From contig JAIPEG010000025.1 of the NCBI GenBank assembly GCA_021737405.1, forward strand, positions 1 through 37,415: a stretch of DNA of 37,415 nucleotides, in the 5' to 3' direction. A model generated the notes under the pieces. That model was not told the DNA's origin. It saw only the letters and a list, made by a program, of their open reading frames with translations, and did not search any database. This document shows, one piece after another, positions 16,386 through 25,054 of the stretch. Position numbers and translations under genes: made by a program. Position 1 is the stretch's first letter, and each line of letters starts with the position of its first letter. Origin of the DNA: Bacteriovoracaceae bacterium (GTDB lineage Bacteria > Bdellovibrionota > Bacteriovoracia > Bacteriovoracales > Bacteriovoracaceae).

Positions 16386-16964
16386 TTATTTCTGGTTCAA
16401 TTTTTCTAATCCAAATTCATAGGCCGCGATCAGACCTTGTTTTTTTTCTGGGGATGATTCTCTGTCAGCAGCTGCTTTGACTTCTTCTATCGCTTTGGCC
16501 AATGACCTGGAGATTGGTAAATTTGGTATATATATGTAGCTTTTATAGTGCTCAACACGAATTGAAGTAGTAAGGGACATTACCAATTTTTCATAGAGTT
16601 CTATTGGCATTAGAATAATAGCATTTAATCCATTTACTCTATTTGAATGATGAAGATTAAAACTAGCAGAAAAGCTTCCGAAGAGACAGATTAAAAAAAT
16701 GGTAATGGTAAATATGTAGGAGAAGACTCCTGTTTTAATAAGGCCCCATTTTCCATAAAAATTTAAAATCAAAAATAATACAAAGTAATAAAGTGGGATG
16801 GCCATTCCACTATAATTTTCATTGTGAGTAGGATTATGGTCCACACTATTAAAGTAGTAGCTTACCGTTAAGGGGGCACAATAATAGAAAATAGTCATCA
16901 CCATAAAACCCAGTAGTAATCCCGCGGGTAGAAAGATAAATATAATCTTGTATAACACACTCAT
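16386..16964 (-). CDS. Membrane protein of unknown function
   Basis: 192 residues, ATG at 16964 with GGAG seven bases upstream. Three hydrophobic segments (about 5-30, 55-70 and 80-100) and possibly a short one around 110-125 suggest an inner-membrane protein. The last 60 residues are a soluble, helical, charged tail (SLAKAIEEVKAAADRE). No family recognised. Isolated gene, convergent with the upstream regulator. Confidence 0.65.
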   Translation of the reverse strand: MSVLYKIIFIFLPAGLLLGFMVMTIFYYCAPLTVSYYFNSVDHNPTHNENYSGMAIPLYYFVLFLILNFYGKWGLIKTGVFSYIFTITIFLICLFGSFSASFNLHHSNRVNGLNAIILMPIELYEKLVMSLTTSIRVEHYKSYIYIPNLPISRSLAKAIEEVKAAADRESSPEKKQGLIAAYEFGLEKLNQK

Positions 16965-17480
16965 TTATTATCTCCGATCTATATTCCAATTAATTCTTAA
17001 AAAATCATTTTCTTTGTTAAATATTTTATCATAAACCTTTTGATAGAATAGGGCCATGGCCTTTGCACTCTAGTGACTCATCCAAATTTATTATAAACGT
17101 TATCTATGGATTAATAGAAATTCATATTGAGGTGCTACCCAAAATTTTGCAATAATTTACCACAGAGCTACGATTGAAACTTTTTTCCAGCCTCATAGGG
17201 TATCCTTATTCCTTATGAAAAACCATAGACCCCATTAGTTCAACCTGGTTTACAGAGGGTAATAGGAAAGTTTTGGTTAATTTTTTTTAGGAAATTAAGA
17301 TGAGTTTGGGAATGATTGAGGATGGGTATTTTAAGAAAAGATAGTAACAAAAATTTCATACTTCCTTTCTAACCCATATTCGTGACCTATAATTATTACA
17401 TGTAAAACTTATAACCTATCGAATTCAGTTGTTTATTGTGTAGAATCCTCATGAACTTCGCTCTATAGAACTAAATCCAA
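16965..17480. other. Intergenic region between divergent genes
   Basis: About 515 bases holding repeat copy 6 (17215-17335) and the two divergent promoters. No remnant gene was recognised in 16965-17214 or 17336-17480. Confidence 0.45.
17215..17335 (+). repeat. Dispersed repeat copy 6
   Basis: The 5' third is diverged (ATGAAAAACCATAGACC, GGTTTACAGAGGG). The 3' two thirds are typical: ATAGGAAAGTTTTGGTTAA, a T-run, GGGAATGATTGAGGATGGG, TATTTTAAG. Confidence 0.85.
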
Positions 17481-18590
17481 ATGAAAAAACTGAATTGCAT
17501 AGTTGTCACCATTATCTTATTCGTTTTGGGCTCTCCACTTGAAGCTAACTTCTTACAACACAATTTAGGCGAGCAAAAAAGCTTCATGAATATCCAGTGG
17601 CCAGATGATAGAGATAATTTTTTCGAGGGTTGGTACCATCGTCTTATTGATCGGAAAAATAAAACCTCTGTGGTTGTTATCACCACGGCCTATAACACCC
17701 GTGGGGTGACAAAACCAGGGATTAAGAACGGCTACGTCTCTATTATTATCAAAAAAGACGGTAAGTCCCCCATACTCCATCAAAAAAAGATTGATGAAGT
17801 CTACCTAAGCAGTAGTGATGATCTCGACTATGAATTATTCATTCCCAATATAGGTCATGTGAATAATAGAGAACTAGACATCAAGATAGAAGGAACCCAT
17901 GTCACTTCAATCTGGTCTAAAGAAGACAGAATCCCATGGCCAGCAAAAAGAGTCAGTGGAGTATCCACTCCTGCAGGAATGGCCGCTCGCTTTAAAGTTT
18001 TCCCCACCCACTGGCATGTAAATGATATGGGTGGAAAAGCTCATTATACAATTGAATCACCAAAACACGCCCTTGATTTAGAGAGCACAGCTACCTTTCA
18101 CCACGAAAAAAATTGGGGTAAGGTTTTTCCCCATTACTGGTATTGGCTAGATGTTATGGACAAAGAGCAACAGGTTTATATCTCTGGAGCTGGTGGTAAA
18201 ATAAAGCTTCTTGGTCTTGATATTCCCGCCTTTCTACTAGCGATAAGAACGCCCGTTGGGGTGATAAGAGTGTCCCCTCTCAATAAACGCTCTCATTATA
18301 AAATAGAATCAAATAACTGTACCCAACTCAAAATAACGGGTGCTGATAAAAACCTAATCTTTGAGTTAAGTCTCAAAGATGAACCTCTAAATTTCTTCAA
18401 TCTCCTCATCCCAACAAATGAGGGCTACATACCCGGTGCCCTAGAGAGTGTGACCGCAAAGGCAACTTTAAAGATTTGGAAAAAAACGATCCTCGGAAAG
18501 AAGACCTTTTTAGCGTCTTATGATGTGGATCAGTCTGCTCTAGAGTTTGGTAACGAAGCATACAATTGTGAAGCAGAAGGTGCAAAATAA
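17481..18590 (+). CDS. Secreted tocopherol-cyclase-like protein
   Basis: 369 residues with a signal peptide (MKKLNCIVVTIILFVLGSPLEA). FEGWYHRL (48-55) and HHEKNWGKVFPHYWYWLD (207-224) match the two signature blocks of the tocopherol cyclase (VTE1-like) family, whose plant members close the chromanol ring. The fold is lipocalin-like with a hydrophobic pocket. Bacterial members are widespread and mostly uncharacterised, and the export signal here argues against a tocopherol pathway role, so lipid or quinone binding in the envelope is a guess. No related pathway genes are nearby. No ribosome site was visible before the ATG. Confidence 0.7.
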   Translation: MKKLNCIVVTIILFVLGSPLEANFLQHNLGEQKSFMNIQWPDDRDNFFEGWYHRLIDRKNKTSVVVITTAYNTRGVTKPGIKNGYVSIIIKKDGKSPILHQKKIDEVYLSSSDDLDYELFIPNIGHVNNRELDIKIEGTHVTSIWSKEDRIPWPAKRVSGVSTPAGMAARFKVFPTHWHVNDMGGKAHYTIESPKHALDLESTATFHHEKNWGKVFPHYWYWLDVMDKEQQVYISGAGGKIKLLGLDIPAFLLAIRTPVGVIRVSPLNKRSHYKIESNNCTQLKITGADKNLIFELSLKDEPLNFFNLLIPTNEGYIPGALESVTAKATLKIWKKTILGKKTFLASYDVDQSALEFGNEAYNCEAEGAK

Positions 18591-18730
18591 TCAATTGAAG
18601 CGGTCTTTTAAAAAGTGCCTCCTACCCTTTTACATATATACCCTAAAAAAATTACTTGTTTCCCGAGTATTTTCTCTACTTATTCTCACTAATTGGTAAA
18701 CCTATGATCAACCTAATAGGAGCTTCCAGA

Positions 18731-19165
18731 ATGAAACAACAAATCGCTATGCTTTGCTTTTTTTTATCCTTTTCTCTTTTCGCTGCTGGACAGACTTTTC
18801 AGTTTGAGGGAGATGGTGACGAACTTACAAGTAAAAATATTCTCGATAGCATCACGAAACTTGCTGCTGATGAATCAGCTGACTTCACTAAAACGATGAA
18901 AAGCTTCGACGTTGGATTTGCTGATAGCGCTATCGATCAGGTTAAGGGCGCCATAGAAAGAGAAGAAGAAGTTCTTCTTCGTGGTTCCGGTGGAACTGGT
19001 GGCTTTAACTTAAAAATGGCCATCCCTATTTACTATGGATACAAATCAACGACTGAGCTCATTGGCTGGGCCTTTTATGAAGTATCAAGTTCTTACGATC
19101 CAGTAGGGATGACAAGTACGACTGTTCTCAGCTTCACGGCCAGTGCTGATTTTTCTATTGATTAG
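18731..19165 (+). CDS. Small secreted protein of unknown function
   Basis: 144 residues from the ATG at 18731, which has AGGAG eight bases upstream and starts the signal peptide (MKQQIAMLCFFLSFSLFAAG, cut before QTFQF). Upstream in-frame starts would add a non-signal extension. The mature part is an acidic helical segment (about 30-90), then a Gly-rich stretch and strands ending SFTASADFSID. No family recognised. Confidence 0.65.
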   Translation: MKQQIAMLCFFLSFSLFAAGQTFQFEGDGDELTSKNILDSITKLAADESADFTKTMKSFDVGFADSAIDQVKGAIEREEEVLLRGSGGTGGFNLKMAIPIYYGYKSTTELIGWAFYEVSSSYDPVGMTSTTVLSFTASADFSID

Positions 19166-19557
19166 GTTTCTATCGCTCTAAATTTAAGAGTTTCGCTGAC
19201 TTTATTGTTTTCAGGTTACAACCAAATAACTACTGGCCGTACAAATGAAACAAGAGGTTTGTTTATTGAATACAGTTGTCGAACAGTTTTATATAATTTA
19301 CCTGAAGATCGTGATATTTACGGACTATGGTTGTTGATTACCTTGTTGACGCCAAGGAAAATGGTTTTGCAAGAGACGTTGTTGGAGGCTTTAAAGCCAC
19401 ACAGCTATAAAGTTCCCAGTGATCTTGGAGTGAATTCGGTAAATTAGGAAGTTCAATCTAACTGGTCTTTATTTTTGACTAGTTGCAAAACAGTGATCAT
19501 TGTATTGGGGAGTTAAGATGCCTTGATATTGGCCACCTCTTTATCTAGAATTTCTTT
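19166..19557. other. Gap with possibly decayed coding sequence
   Basis: No intact gene. A plus-strand frame at 19327-19410 reads MVVDYLVDAKENGFARDVVGG and has coding-like composition. The neighbouring frame (to about 19333) ends FTDYGC before a stop. Together they vaguely recall the DYC...ALDA..GF pattern of isochorismatase/nicotinamidase enzymes, suggesting a frameshifted remnant, but the evidence is thin. An 80-codon frame at 19205-19447 lacks a ribosome site and looks spurious. Confidence 0.25.
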
Positions 19558-20034
19558 ATGAAAACTATCAATACAAAATCTCTGCTTCTTCTTGCTTGTC
19601 TTTCCTTCTTTATTGGAGGGCATTCTTTTGCAAAAAGCACAGTCAAAGAAGCCCCTTTTTATGGTGAAGAAATAGAAGCCAGTGAAGTCGTTGCTCTTGA
19701 TTCTGTAATTAAAGATTTTTCAACCTACAAGGGAAAAAAAATTGTAATGGAAGCAAAGGTGGAAAAGGTCTGTGAAGCAAAGGGCTGCTGGATGACTCTT
19801 CAAGGAACAGACAAAACATTTCGAGTAAAATTTAAAGACTATAGCTTCTTTGTCCCAATTTCCCTAATTGGAAAAAAGGTATGGGTTCAAGGAGAGGTCA
19901 TAAGAAAAGAAGTGTCTATTAAAGATACTAAGCATTATCTTAAAGATGCTGGGGCTTCAGAAGAAAAAATAGAGGCAGTAAAAAAACCGACTATTGAATA
20001 CCGTATCGTAGCCGAAGGGGTTAAAGCTATTTAA
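19558..20034 (+). CDS. Secreted DUF4920 family protein
   Basis: 158 residues with a signal peptide (hydrophobic SLLLLACLSFFIGG, ending SFA). KVEKVCEAKGCWMTL then FRVKFKDYSFFVP and GKKVWVQGEV are the core of DUF4920, an OB-fold-like domain with a conserved CxxxGCWM pair of cysteines. The family is common in Bacteroidetes and predatory bacteria; its role is unknown, possibly metal or redox related. The Ile-Glu-rich C-terminus (IEYRIVAEGVKAI) is also typical. Followed after 20 bases by the next gene, so possibly a two-gene operon. Confidence 0.75.
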   Translation: MKTINTKSLLLLACLSFFIGGHSFAKSTVKEAPFYGEEIEASEVVALDSVIKDFSTYKGKKIVMEAKVEKVCEAKGCWMTLQGTDKTFRVKFKDYSFFVPISLIGKKVWVQGEVIRKEVSIKDTKHYLKDAGASEEKIEAVKKPTIEYRIVAEGVKAI

Positions 20035-20054
20035 CCAAAAGGTGCAATGATATA

Positions 20055-20600
20055 ATGAGCAGTTTTGAGTTTTCCGTATTGACTAAAAAATCAGAAAAGT
20101 TGTGTAAGGAAGCTGAAAAGCTTGCTAATAAGGCAAGGCAAGAATTATCTGACGGCATAGCTTCCTATAATTATCAACTATATAGAGAAGGGAGTTATAG
20201 TAAACCTAAATATATGCCTACAGTGGATGATAGATATGCTACTAATAGTTCGCCTCTACTTTCAGAAGCGATTGATCTGCTATTAAGGGCTTGGCTTCTT
20301 TTGCCAAAAGAGCCCTGTTATCAAAATATAGCGAATCGTATTTTAAGAAATTTAAGTGCATATCTTAAGTTCCAAGGAAAGAAAATTCAGGTTCTTGACT
20401 TTATCAAAGACCAAGTTGAAAAGGAAATTACCGTTAAGGAGATTTATCTATTCGCTCGCTTTTACTATGAATATGGTGAAGATCAAGAAAAATCGATGAG
20501 ATTATTTAAAGAATTAATTGATATTTGTGGCCCCGAACTCTTTGATGCCGATACTAAGAAGGGCCAGTTCTACTTTAATTTTGCAAACAAAATATTTTAA
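20055..20600 (+). CDS. Cytoplasmic helical protein of unknown function
   Basis: 181 residues, no signal peptide. Almost entirely helical and charged. The first 30 residues look coiled (SEKLCKEAEKLANKARQEL). Pairs of helices around 75-100 (LLSEAIDLLLRAWLLLPKEP) and 135-165 (FARFYYEYGEDQEKSMRLFKE) have TPR-like spacing, so a protein-binding scaffold is possible. The start at 20055 follows the DUF4920 stop by 20 bases. Confidence 0.6.
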   Translation: MSSFEFSVLTKKSEKLCKEAEKLANKARQELSDGIASYNYQLYREGSYSKPKYMPTVDDRYATNSSPLLSEAIDLLLRAWLLLPKEPCYQNIANRILRNLSAYLKFQGKKIQVLDFIKDQVEKEITVKEIYLFARFYYEYGEDQEKSMRLFKELIDICGPELFDADTKKGQFYFNFANKIF

Positions 20601-20720
20601 AATTTATAATGTTACCGTTGGTCTTTTAAATTATTTAATCGAACTAACAGAAAATACGTCAACCTTTTGAATAAAAGGAAGCTCCTATTCATTCACATTC
20701 AATTGGAACAACTACAGGAT

Positions 20721-20790
20721 GGATAAGACTAATGAAACCCCACCCTTACTAGTCATAATGTCTACTATAGGGGTAAGGAGAAAAGTTTTG
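20721..20790 (+). repeat. Dispersed repeat copy 7 (5' half only)
   Basis: GGATAAGACTAATGAAACC, CTTACTAGTCATAATG, TCTACTATAGGGG, TAAGGAGAAAAGTTTTG, then homology stops. CCTTAC and GTAAGG can pair here, where copy 3 has CTTTCC and GGAAAG. Confidence 0.8.
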
Positions 20791-20851
20791 CCGTTAGCGG
20801 CGGTTATAATTCTGTCTGAGTAAGATGTTTTTTTCAGTATTAATTTGGACT

Positions 20852-21982
20852 TTAACTCTTTAGAAACTCCAGAATTTTCTCTTCTTGCTCCTTAGCATCT
20901 GCTAAACCGAGGTTAAAGAGCTCTCTTGTATAAGCGCCTTCAAACAGGATGTAGGAGACTAAATCACTGGAGTCACCTTTGCCACCAATACCATTTATAA
21001 AAAACTGGATGGTCTTAGGAAGAAGTGAAAACTTATTGGTGGCGTGTTCGCTAAGGATACTTGAAGGGGCAATAACTAAAGTTTCAACTTGTTTTAAAGG
21101 CACATTCTTATGTGCGTTGACTTTTTCAAGTTCAGCAATAGTGCTATTAATTCTAGTGAGTCTCTCGATATCAGTATCGAGACCGTCGAGTAGAATTCCG
21201 TTTAAGATCGTGCCAAGTATTTTAGCTGGAGAGGGTGTTTTTTTACTGTTTAGGTGTTGTTCTCTTTTTCTCACTCCAATGACGAGGAGCTTTTGAGCAC
21301 CCATCTTTATAGCAGGACTTAAAGGAGTGTAGTCTCTAAGGCTACCATCACCATACCAAGAGTCTCCAATTTTAACAGGAGGAAAGAGAAGTGGAATAGC
21401 ACTACTTGCCATGATGTGAGCATGAGAGAGTTGATCTATGCGAACCCCCTCTCTTTTTACCCGGTTCCAGCCATCAATACTCTCACACCCCTGAAAGAAT
21501 GTTCTTGATAGTCCTTCTGAATAGGAAGTCATACTCATTGAAATGGACTTTAAGTGACCTTCATCAATGGACTTTTTAATCCCACTCATTTGGATATGTT
21601 TTTGTAAAAAGACTTTTAGGGGACGATTATCAAGAAGAAAGAGTGATTCCTTTGTATCTCTTATACCTCCTAAAGAAAGACTTCTTGCCCATTTAAAACC
21701 ATTTAGAGTGAGACTCAGCCGGCTGGTATTAATGACATCACTTGTTTTTAAATTACTCCAAAGCTCCCTAAAATTGTTGGCGATTTCTTGGAGGTTTTTG
21801 TGGTGTAGTTGGCTTGAAAGGAAAGCACAGTTGATTGAACCTGCACTAATTCCATGAATGTATTGAAAAGGGAATTTTATTTTGTGTTCATGGCATATCT
21901 TCAGAACGCCACTAAGAGCACCCGCTTGGTAGGCACCCCTGGCACCACCACCTGTAAGAACCAAACCTTTTTTTGCAATCAT
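20852..21982 (-). CDS. Patatin-like phospholipase
   Basis: 376 residues. TGGGARGAYQAG (Gly11-13, Arg15) is the oxyanion hole, GISAG (Ser46) the nucleophile elbow, and GDGSLRD (Asp212) the second member of the Ser-Asp dyad, all three blocks of the patatin/RssA family. Such enzymes hydrolyse acyl esters of phospholipids or lysophospholipids. No signal peptide, so it acts inside the cell or leaves by another route. The start at 21982 has a GGGGTG-type ribosome site. It stands alone, and a reversed repeat copy lies just upstream. A role in digesting prey lipids would fit a predator, but housekeeping turnover is equally possible. Confidence 0.88.
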   Translation of the reverse strand: MIAKKGLVLTGGGARGAYQAGALSGVLKICHEHKIKFPFQYIHGISAGSINCAFLSSQLHHKNLQEIANNFRELWSNLKTSDVINTSRLSLTLNGFKWARSLSLGGIRDTKESLFLLDNRPLKVFLQKHIQMSGIKKSIDEGHLKSISMSMTSYSEGLSRTFFQGCESIDGWNRVKREGVRIDQLSHAHIMASSAIPLLFPPVKIGDSWYGDGSLRDYTPLSPAIKMGAQKLLVIGVRKREQHLNSKKTPSPAKILGTILNGILLDGLDTDIERLTRINSTIAELEKVNAHKNVPLKQVETLVIAPSSILSEHATNKFSLLPKTIQFFINGIGGKGDSSDLVSYILFEGAYTRELFNLGLADAKEQEEKILEFLKS

Positions 21983-22076
21983 TTACTTTCACCCCGAGAA
22001 GGTATCTTATTGACTCTATTATATCAGTCTTTAAAATTAAATGGTATTAAGAAGGCCCTTTAAGACTCATTGAGTT

Positions 22077-22188
22077 CAATCATTCCCAACCTCATCCCAA
22101 ATACTAAAAATTGACCAGAGCTTTTCCCGTTAACCCCTATAGTGGAGATTATGACTGTTAGGAAAGTGGCTCCGTTTGCCTTATCCGC
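22077..22188 (-). repeat. Dispersed repeat copy 8 (the only minus-strand copy)
   Basis: Reading the minus strand: GCGGATAAGGCAAACGGAG, CTTTCCTAACAGTCATAATC, TCCACTATAGGGGTTAAC, GGGAAAAGCTCTGGTCAA, GGGATGAGGTTGGGAATGATTG. The last dozen bases of the consensus are replaced. CTTTCC-TAAC can pair with GTTAAC-GGGAAAG. Confidence 0.85.
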
Positions 22189-22211
22189 AACAGGTGCTTG
22201 CGAGAATTATA

Positions 22212-22238
22212 CAAAAAAAACCCCGGCGAAGGCCGGGG
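22212..22238 (-). terminator. Strong rho-independent terminator
   Basis: On the minus strand, CCCCGGC-CTTC-GCCGGGG is followed by eight T. It lies 31 bases after the stop of the secreted protein at 22269-23147. The other side also has a broken T-run, so it may act on both strands. Confidence 0.95.
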
Positions 22239-22268
22239 TATTTGTTTTTTATTAAAAGCCCAGATGAC

Positions 22269-23147
22269 TTAGAACTTTGTCTTCGCCTCAACTGTAGCGC
22301 GAACAAAGCGACCAGAAGTTCCACAGAAGTAAGTGCAGCCACTTCTTGAGCCTCTTTTGACCAGCTCTTCAAAAGACACCTTAGTCTCTTTTATAATTTT
22401 AGTCACCACCATGCGCTCAAGCTCGGTTTTTCCGAAATCTTTTTCTAGCTCCTCTTTCGCCTCTTCCCTGTGAGCACTATAGCTTCTCTGGTTTGTAGCG
22501 CTACTTGAGCTCACTTGAAAATAATCAAGTGTGTCCGGAGCAACTTCAAGAATTTGCTTTTTTAAAGCTTCCCTAAAAGACTTCGTGAAACCACCACGTG
22601 AATTGAAGACATCCCCATTAAAATTGAAGCTCTCGCTCTTTGATCCACCATGAACCCAAGCGCTAAAACGGTTGCCCCTTCCTTCAGTGCTATTGCCATC
22701 AAAGAGCCAGAAAGTGCCGCGCTCATCACGCATTTCACAGGCCGTAGGCTCGCTACATTTAAAGACAGATTCTCCCATAGCAACGCCTTCAGCGATTCTC
22801 TTTGGTGTATAATCGGCAGCAAGTACATTGTAAACATCTAAAGAAAGATCCGCATCGAGTCCAAGACCCATAGATCCGACTTTAAAGAGAACTTCTCCAC
22901 CGCTCTTGTGAAGGTGAACATTTCCATTAAGTAGGAGGTGAAAAGATGATTTTTCACGACCAAAATCAGCAGAGAAATCAGCACCTTTTATATAGCGATC
23001 ATTCATCTCAAGTTCGAGAGCGCTCACTTCAAATCCACGATCCGCCTTTTGAGTCGCAGATGTGGTGTCAAAGCCATTAAGACGTGCTTGCGTACCAAGA
23101 GACACAAGAGATAGTGCACATAAAGTTGTAAGATTTTTTAGCTTCAT
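22269..23147 (-). CDS. Secreted protein of unknown function
   Basis: 292 residues from the ATG at 23147, preceded by a textbook AAGGAGG six bases away; an upstream start is not needed. Signal peptide MKLKNLTTLCALSLVSLGTQA, cut before RLNGF. The mature region looks beta-rich at first (FHLLLNGNVHLHKSGGEVLF), then has a Cys pair (CSEPTAC) and charged helices (REEAKEELEKDFGKTELERM), and ends with a CTYFCG cysteine pair. No family recognised. The strong ribosome site and terminator suggest high expression. Confidence 0.75.
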   Translation of the reverse strand: MKLKNLTTLCALSLVSLGTQARLNGFDTTSATQKADRGFEVSALELEMNDRYIKGADFSADFGREKSSFHLLLNGNVHLHKSGGEVLFKVGSMGLGLDADLSLDVYNVLAADYTPKRIAEGVAMGESVFKCSEPTACEMRDERGTFWLFDGNSTEGRGNRFSAWVHGGSKSESFNFNGDVFNSRGGFTKSFREALKKQILEVAPDTLDYFQVSSSSATNQRSYSAHREEAKEELEKDFGKTELERMVVTKIIKETKVSFEELVKRGSRSGCTYFCGTSGRFVRATVEAKTKF

Positions 23148-23246
23148 TTTCTTCCTCCTTAGGAATTTATTTTCAACCAAGGAGAGAATATGGGAACTAT
23201 TGATATAATAAAAATGATTTTAATTCAGTCAAGACATAACCACAGG

Positions 23247-23402
23247 CTATACCTTCTTCGTCAAAACAAACTTAGACATTGAAAAAAAGCTATAAAAACG
23301 AATTAGCCCAGTCCAAGCTCCCATATAGTCAATAATATCTCGATTACTGTCACTTATCTTATCAGTTTTGCGAGTGTTATTTATTGACAGTGTACCAATC
23401 AA
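23247..23402 (-). CDS. Possible small ORF overlapping the end of the phosphodiesterase gene
   Basis: 51 codons from a TTG at 23402, reading through the stop of the glycerophosphodiesterase gene in another frame. It has a coding-like composition (DSNRDIIDYMGAWTGLIRF). It could be a remnant of an upstream-truncated gene or a chance frame. No ribosome site of note. Confidence 0.22.
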   Translation of the reverse strand: MIGTLSINNTRKTDKISDSNRDIIDYMGAWTGLIRFYSFFSMSKFVLTKKV

Positions 23403-24342
23403 GGAACTTCACTGGCTTATCTGTGATCATACCGTCAAATTGATATTCTTTTGATTGAAGCCACTCTTCCTCAGTGTTAAGGGTCCAAGGATAAATCTCA
23501 AAGCGAGGATCTTTGTACTTTTGAAAGTGCTTAATAAAGCCTTTACGATACAGAGAGTGGGTTAACTGAGGAAAGTGAGGCAAGAAAACATCTATCTCAT
23601 TTTTAATAAGCCAATTCTTAGTATTTTCCCAGTTCGGAAGCCAGCAAGCCTCATAGCATTTATAGCCGAGAATTCTAGCTAAAAGACCTAACCGAATAGG
23701 AGCGTAGTTACCTTTAAATAGTAATCCATAGCGAAAATCTTCTTTGTCTAACTGTTGCTTTTTAAGGTTCATTAGAAGATCACGACTGAATGAGGTGAAT
23801 AGAATTTTTGACTTTATTTTAAATTCGCGAACTTTCTTTAAAGCCAGTTCTGCCATTTCATTTTCTGGTATATGGAAAAGTCTACGGTCTAGTGTTGCAT
23901 AGCGAGGCCAGTTTTGAATAAGTTCGTCCCATACTTTGATTTCAAAGTTAAGCTCGATATCATTACGTCCTGAATTTACATAGGCTTCCAATACACTATC
24001 AAGGGTAGGTATCTTATATTGCTTCTCAAGTTTTTCATTGAAGCATGTTATAGAAATAATCTCTTCTAGATTAACTTGAGAGATAATAACTTTCTTATTT
24101 GATCCCTTTTTAAAGCAATTGTAGTCGTCTAAGACTGGGTCATGAGTAAGGACTATTTCACGATCTTTCGTATAGTGGACATCGAATTCAATTGCGTCAA
24201 CATCTAGGTCCAACGAGTGAATAAAGCCTTCTAAAGAGTTTTCCGGATATTCAAGCCCTGCAGTTTTATGGCTTGTTATCACATAACCCGCGAGAGTAAT
24301 TTTGCATAATGCTAATAAAGTCAGGGCAATAATTGGCTTCAT
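23377..24342 (-). CDS. Secreted glycerophosphodiester phosphodiesterase
   Basis: 321 residues from the ATG at 24342 (AAGGA seven bases upstream), which begins the signal peptide MKPIIALTLLALCKITLAG. SHKTAG with His25, ENS at 34-36, EFDVH with Glu52 and Asp54, and THDP with His67 are the catalytic and metal residues of the GDPD TIM-barrel family (GlpQ/UgpQ). GMITDKP near the C-terminus is the usual closing block. It splits glycerophosphodiesters into glycerol-3-phosphate and an alcohol, probably in the periplasm. It follows the small secreted-protein gene by 36 bases and is likely co-transcribed with it. Confidence 0.9.
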   Translation of the reverse strand: MKPIIALTLLALCKITLAGYVITSHKTAGLEYPENSLEGFIHSLDLDVDAIEFDVHYTKDREIVLTHDPVLDDYNCFKKGSNKKVIISQVNLEEIISITCFNEKLEKQYKIPTLDSVLEAYVNSGRNDIELNFEIKVWDELIQNWPRYATLDRRLFHIPENEMAELALKKVREFKIKSKILFTSFSRDLLMNLKKQQLDKEDFRYGLLFKGNYAPIRLGLLARILGYKCYEACWLPNWENTKNWLIKNEIDVFLPHFPQLTHSLYRKGFIKHFQKYKDPRFEIYPWTLNTEEEWLQSKEYQFDGMITDKPVKFLDWYTVNK

Positions 24343-24378
24343 AGATATTCCTTTATATAGAGAATTCAATGTGAATAT

Positions 24379-24768
24379 TTAGATCTCTTCACAGAAATAC
24401 TCGTATTCTTTCATGCTCTGGTAAATTTTTTGTATTTTTGTAGATGGTCTTAATACAAGCTCATCATAATCGTTGAGTAGCTCTACTTCTCCACCATGAC
24501 AGCTTACTGTTGCCCGTCCTTCACCATAGTCAAGCATTTCACCTTTGACGACCACATCTCTGTTCTCACAGCGAGAGAGCACATTTCCCTTAAACGAAAT
24601 ATTTGCTTTGTTAATACTATAATTAATAGTAAGGGCTAGGTTTTCACCGCATTCATAACGATAGAGTTTACCGTTAGGATTATAGTAAGCTGATGGTGAT
24701 TCGTACGCTAGGGCCGAGAAGTTAAAAAAATTATTAGTTAAAACCAGTATAAGTACTAGCGTTTTCAT
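24379..24768 (-). CDS. Small secreted protein upstream of the phosphodiesterase
   Basis: 129 residues with a signal peptide (MKTLVLILVLTNNFFNFSALA, cut before YESPS). GGAG lies upstream of the ATG at 24768. Four cysteines in the mature part suggest two disulphides, and the strands (ALTINYSINKANISFKGNVL) suggest a small beta fold. Function not recognised. Probable operon with the phosphodiesterase. Confidence 0.65.
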   Translation of the reverse strand: MKTLVLILVLTNNFFNFSALAYESPSAYYNPNGKLYRYECGENLALTINYSINKANISFKGNVLSRCENRDVVVKGEMLDYGEGRATVSCHGGEVELLNDYDELVLRPSTKIQKIYQSMKEYEYFCEEI

Positions 24769-24917
24769 GTTGATATCTCTCCGAATAATGTTTTACTGTT
24801 TAATAACACAAATTAGGGCAAGTAGAGGATAGCTTGTAGATATTACAAGCATTTAGCGCTTTTCAATTGAATTAATCTATCGATTCCCCTCCTATTAATT
24901 GAGAATAATACTAGTAG

Positions 24918-24938
24918 GAAGAGGATGGGTTTATTAAG
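24918..24938 (+). repeat. Dispersed repeat copy 9 (3' end only)
   Basis: Only the terminal GAAGAGGATGGGTTTATTAAG is left. Weak on its own but in the same form as copies 4 and 11. Confidence 0.5.
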
Positions 24939-25054
24939 TTTTGGCCAAATCGGCCTGGGCGCTTCTTATTAAAAGGCCTTTAAGAAATTATCTTTAGTAA
25001 GAAGTCAGATTTTACCCCCTAATATTTAATATTTTTGGTGTTTAAACTAATAGG

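Noticed and set aside
19205..19447. 80-codon plus-strand frame
   Set aside because: TTG start, no ribosome site, composition not protein-like.
22269..23180. Longer start at 23180 for the secreted protein
   Set aside because: It would place 11 residues before the signal peptide; AAGGAGG is positioned for the ATG at 23147.
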